Assembly (NCBI GenBank): GCA_900316045.1 | Contig: ONBM01000014.1 | Span: 1 to 36,107 of the forward strand | Reading direction: 5' to 3' | Length of the DNA: 36,107 nt | From: an uncultured Bacteroidales bacterium | Lineage (GTDB): Bacteria; Bacteroidota; Bacteroidia; Bacteroidales; UBA932 | Shown: positions 33,354 through 36,107 of the stretch, in pieces | Layout of the letters: each line of letters opens with the position of its first letter | Numbering within the stretch: the stretch's first letter is position 1 | Position numbers and translations under genes: made by a program | Notes under the pieces: model-generated | What the model was told of the DNA's origin: nothing | The model's database searches: none | The model's input: only the letters and a program-made list of their open reading frames with translations

Positions 33354-34706
33354 ATGGCAGGAAGGGAAAGTTTCAGGAACAGAAGAAACGTCATAATGGC
33401 TATGGCAGGCTCTGCCATCGGCCTCGGCAACATCTGGCGATTTCCTTACATAGCAGGACAGTATGGCGGCTCGGCTTTCATCCTGCTGTACATTTTCTGC
33501 TCATTCGTGCTGGCCTTGCCAATATTCCTATCAGAATCTGTAATCGGCCGCGCAACGCACAGGAACACATTCGGAGCCATGGAAGCTTTGGCTCCTGGCA
33601 CGAAATGGAAGTGGCTGGGCCTGCTGACCATAATAACGCCAGTCATAATTTTATCCTACTACAGCGTTGTCGGCGGCTGGTCCATCGGCTATCTGGCTAA
33701 ATCCTGCGCCTTCCAGTTCACTGCTGGCAGCTCTGAGGAGGTCACAGGAATGTTCTCGGAATTCGTGGCTTCCCCATGGATTCCTCTTGCCTGCATGACC
33801 ATATTCCTAGGTCTTTGCGCTGCCATAGTGTACGAGGGCGTGAATAAAGGCATAGAGAATTTCAACAAAATCACGATGCCCATCCTTTTCATCTTGATGA
33901 TAGTCATCGTGATATATTCGGTAACCCTTCCTGGTGCAGGCGAGGGGGTAAAATACATGCTGATGCCGGACTTCTCCAGACTGTCTCTGGATGCGTTTGC
34001 GGCGGCGCTAGGGCAGAGCTTCTTTTCGCTGTCTCTTGGGGTTGGCACTATCCTGACATATTCATCCTACGTCAGAGGGGACGAGAACATCTTGGTTTTC
34101 AGCAATGGCACCGCCCTGGCAGACCTGGCTTTCGCCATGATTTCAGGATTCGCGGTAATGCCGGCGGTATTTTCGGCAGGCATAGAGCCTGGCTCCGGCC
34201 CAGGTCTCATTTTCGAGACCCTTCCGTATATTTTCTCCAAGATGGGCACTTTCATGAGCAGCCTTACGGCCATTCTTTTCTTCATCACCATAATCGTGGC
34301 CGCCCTTTCTTCTGCAGTCTCGATGATGGAGGTTGCCGTCGCCTACCTGGTAGAGGAAAAACATGTCACGAGGGTGAAGGCGACAGTAGGACTATTCATT
34401 TTTTGCTTTCTGCTTGGGAGCATCTGCTCGCTGTCGTTCGGACCACTCTCTAATGTGAAGCTGTTAGGGAACAGCATATTCAGTTTCTGCGACAAGCTCT
34501 GCTCCAACTTCTTGATGACGCTCGGAGCCCTTCTATTCTGCATATTCGTAGGATGGAAGATGAAAAAATCAGAAGTCAGGGATGAACTCACCAACGGCGG
34601 CCGCTTTAAGACGAATGCCCGCCTGTTCCCGGCAATATATTCAATCATCCGCTATCTGGCGCCTATTACCATCGCCTTCATATTCCTCACCGGCATAATA
34701 GCATGA
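33354..34706 (+). CDS. Sodium:neurotransmitter symporter (NSS) family transporter, second copy
   Basis: The 450-residue protein is a paralog of the preceding one: TM1 MAGSAIGLGNIWRFPY, TM6 GQSFFSLSLGVG, TM8 AGIEPGSGPGLIFE. It should be an inner-membrane sodium-coupled amino acid importer. Differences from the first copy are spread along the sequence, and it has an extra stretch near residue 120-145 (AGSSEEVTGMFSEF), so this is an old duplication and substrates may differ. The gap to the first copy is 5 bases, so the pair is one operon. A head-to-tail pair could also form a heteromer, but family members are not known to need this. Confidence 0.88.
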   Translation: MAGRESFRNRRNVIMAMAGSAIGLGNIWRFPYIAGQYGGSAFILLYIFCSFVLALPIFLSESVIGRATHRNTFGAMEALAPGTKWKWLGLLTIITPVIILSYYSVVGGWSIGYLAKSCAFQFTAGSSEEVTGMFSEFVASPWIPLACMTIFLGLCAAIVYEGVNKGIENFNKITMPILFILMIVIVIYSVTLPGAGEGVKYMLMPDFSRLSLDAFAAALGQSFFSLSLGVGTILTYSSYVRGDENILVFSNGTALADLAFAMISGFAVMPAVFSAGIEPGSGPGLIFETLPYIFSKMGTFMSSLTAILFFITIIVAALSSAVSMMEVAVAYLVEEKHVTRVKATVGLFIFCFLLGSICSLSFGPLSNVKLLGNSIFSFCDKLCSNFLMTLGALLFCIFVGWKMKKSEVRDELTNGGRFKTNARLFPAIYSIIRYLAPITIAFIFLTGIIA

Positions 34707-34736
34707 GACTGGAAACTTTGACTATCTTTGAGAAAT

Positions 34737-35357
34737 ATGTCTAAAGAAATACATCTGCTGCCGTTCATGAAGGAGGGTCGCCTGGAGGCTGGCTGCGACG
34801 AGGCTGGAAGGGGGCCTCTGGCTGGTCCTGTCTTCGCAGCTGCTGTGATTCTGCCGCAGGATTTTCATCATCCTCTCCTGAACGACTCGAAGCAAATGAG
34901 CGAGAAAGAGCGGGAGATTTTGAGGCCGATCATTGAAAGTGAGGCCATTGCATGGGCTGTGGAGGCAGTCAGCGCAGAAGAAATAGATGTACTGAACATT
35001 CTGTGGGCATCTGTCGCTGGAATGCAGCGGGCGGTGCTCAAATTGTCGCCGAGGCCGGATTTCCTGCTCATCGACGGCAACCGTTTCAGGCCATTCGAGG
35101 GATATGGGTTCAATGAATATGTCACAGTGGTGCACGGTGATGCGACGTATTCATCAATAGCTGCGGCTTCTGTGCTGGCGAAGACCCACAGGGACGAGCT
35201 GATGAGAGAACTTGCAAAACAGTATCCTGAATATGGGTGGGACAGGAATATGGGCTATCCCACGAAAGAACATATTCAGGCTATCAAGGAATATGGACTG
35301 ACTCCATATCATCGGAGATCCTTCCATCCGAAAGAACTGGAGCCCACGCTATTCTAG
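34737..35357 (+). CDS. rnhB: Ribonuclease HII
   Basis: The ATG at 34737 (MSKEIHLLPF) is chosen instead of a TTG at 34728. The 206-residue protein has all four metal-binding acids of RNase HII: Asp21 and Glu22 in GCDEAGRGPLAGP, Asp113 in LLIDGNRF and Asp135 in VHGDATYSSIAAASVLAK. It cuts the RNA strand of RNA-DNA hybrids and removes single ribonucleotides from DNA in the cytoplasm. Length is typical for the family. It starts 30 bases after the second symporter gene and is probably the last gene of the + strand block; a terminator hairpin at 35395-35422 follows. Confidence 0.93.
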   Translation: MSKEIHLLPFMKEGRLEAGCDEAGRGPLAGPVFAAAVILPQDFHHPLLNDSKQMSEKEREILRPIIESEAIAWAVEAVSAEEIDVLNILWASVAGMQRAVLKLSPRPDFLLIDGNRFRPFEGYGFNEYVTVVHGDATYSSIAAASVLAKTHRDELMRELAKQYPEYGWDRNMGYPTKEHIQAIKEYGLTPYHRRSFHPKELEPTLF

Positions 35358-35394
35358 CACCATGAAATGGTTGTCCCATTGCGGAAAACAAGAA

Positions 35395-35422
35395 AGGGCA
35401 GGTCAAATGCCGAACCTGCCCT
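35395..35422 (-). terminator. Terminator hairpin of the partial right-edge gene
   Basis: A perfect 9-bp GC-rich stem (AGGGCAGGT at 35395-35403 with ACCTGCCCT at 35414-35422) encloses a 10-base loop. On the minus strand it is followed by TTCTTGTTTTCC, the expected T-rich tail, and it begins 27 bases past the stop at 35450. It may also limit transcription of rnhB from the other side. Confidence 0.75.
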
Positions 35423-35449
35423 AATTGAGTACTATATTATTTCAAATGG

Positions 35450-36106
35450 TTATTTCTTAGCGAAATATCCGGCACCTGCGGTTCCGTCATATACCCACTT
35501 GTTGTTGTAGTTGAACTGGTAGATGGTGGCGTAGATGCCTTCCTTGTAGCCATTGACTACGAATGAGAAACCGCAGCAATACATACCCTCGGAAACAAGT
35601 CTCTGAGCGCCAGTGCCAAGGCCGAACTTAGGAGTTCCTAAGAGATCATCGACTCCCCAAGCAATCCAAGCATAGTTGCAGTCGTTGACGCCGAACTTAA
35701 GCGGAGCAAAGTAGCCTGTGCCGTAGCTTGTGGTGTTCGTCAGCTCAGGGATGCAGGCCACCTCCGTTCCGTTGCTTACCTTCTGATAGTCAAGAGACAG
35801 ATAGGTGTAGATCACTGGAGCGTCATCGACAATCTCGAAAGATGCCGGAACAGCGAAATCCAGGTAAAGACCTACGAGATCGAGATTGTGAACGTGTCCG
35901 TTTACGGTCGTCGGATTCTCAACCGCCTTAAACTCAACAGCAGTCTCGTGCTGTCTGTTGTTCTGGTCTACAACTTTAGTGTCGCTGACACCTGAACTCT
36001 TGAAGGAGTAATTGTAGAATGTGTAGCTGCCCTTGAGGTCGGCAGGGGCAACCTGGGTGACAGTGCAGAGAGCGCCGTTCTTGAAGTTGAGCGTGGCTTG
36101 CCTTGG
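35450..36106 (-). CDS. Partial protein of unknown function, C-terminal 218 residues
   Basis: The frame is open without a stop from the window edge to the TAA at 35450, so the start lies outside. No start codon is required at 35815, where the codon is GTG. The visible part is rich in Tyr, Asn, Gly, Val and Thr and looks like mixed beta-strands of an exported or surface protein: TFYNYSFKSSG, NLDLVGLYLDFAVP, FVVNGYKEGIYATI, ending AGAGYFAKK. It has paired cysteines (CC in MYCCGF) and several single ones. I do not recognise the family and see no enzyme motif. Whether it has a lipoprotein signal cannot be seen. Confidence 0.55.
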   Translation of the reverse strand, partial: PRQATLNFKNGALCTVTQVAPADLKGSYTFYNYSFKSSGVSDTKVVDQNNRQHETAVEFKAVENPTTVNGHVHNLDLVGLYLDFAVPASFEIVDDAPVIYTYLSLDYQKVSNGTEVACIPELTNTTSYGTGYFAPLKFGVNDCNYAWIAWGVDDLLGTPKFGLGTGAQRLVSEGMYCCGFSFVVNGYKEGIYATIYQFNYNNKWVYDGTAGAGYFAKK

Positions 36107-36107
36107 A

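Noticed and set aside
34723..34730. TATCTTTG as a promoter of rnhB
   Set aside because: It matches TAnnTTTG but would start transcription at the ATG itself, has no spaced TTTG upstream, and lies in an operon.

Overview
The window looks like chromosomal DNA of a Bacteroidales bacterium (phylum Bacteroidota). It carries a SusC/SusD/SusE outer-membrane set with a hybrid two-component regulator, an S46 dipeptidyl-peptidase, a GH97 glycosidase, an EF-G2-type elongation factor paralog and a CxxC-less Mrp. Several genes are preceded by the Bacteroidota promoter form TTTG-N18-TAnnTTTG rather than a -35/-10 pair. Genus cannot be set from this evidence. No tRNA, rRNA, CRISPR array, insertion sequence or prophage was seen.

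Layout. 1-490: AT-rich, gene-free. 491-1998: two small exported proteins on +, one a lipoprotein with a possible papain-like Cys/His/Asp arrangement, one unrecognised. 2140-3069 (-): 3-hydroxyacyl-CoA dehydrogenase, with a good promoter. 3195-3417: a degenerate tandem array with a 22-23 bp period, non-coding. 3636-6121 (-): an EF-G paralog with an eroded GTPase active site, and a small unrecognised protein upstream of it. 6281-9994 (+): XRE-type regulator, S46 dipeptidyl-peptidase (DPP7-like specificity residue) and Mrp ATPase. 10119-25812 (-): one long co-directional block. In transcription order it holds a glycosyltransferase, a YfhO-like membrane protein, a hybrid two-component regulator (these three joined by ATGA overlaps), then SusC, SusD, a SusE-like lipoprotein and a DUF4832-like TIM-barrel lipoprotein. 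25887-35357 (+): mutS, GH97, an exported endonuclease/exonuclease/phosphatase-fold protein, dihydrofolate reductase, two tandem sodium symporters and RNase HII. 35450-36106 (-): the C-terminal part of an unrecognised protein that runs off the window.

How the parts fit. The SusC-SusD-SusE-DUF4832 set with its adjacent regulator is a polysaccharide utilization locus. The regulator senses a sugar fragment in the periplasm and should switch on the transporter genes that start 134 bp downstream of it. The only candidate enzyme inside the locus is the DUF4832-like lipoprotein, so it is the best place to look for a new glycosidase activity. The GH97 enzyme is about 3 kb away on the opposite strand in a housekeeping cluster and is probably not part of the locus. 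The most unusual points are the EF-G paralog that has lost the catalytic histidine and the switch I threonine, the tandem array, the papain-like lipoprotein, and the translational coupling of the regulator to a glycosyltransferase and a YfhO protein.
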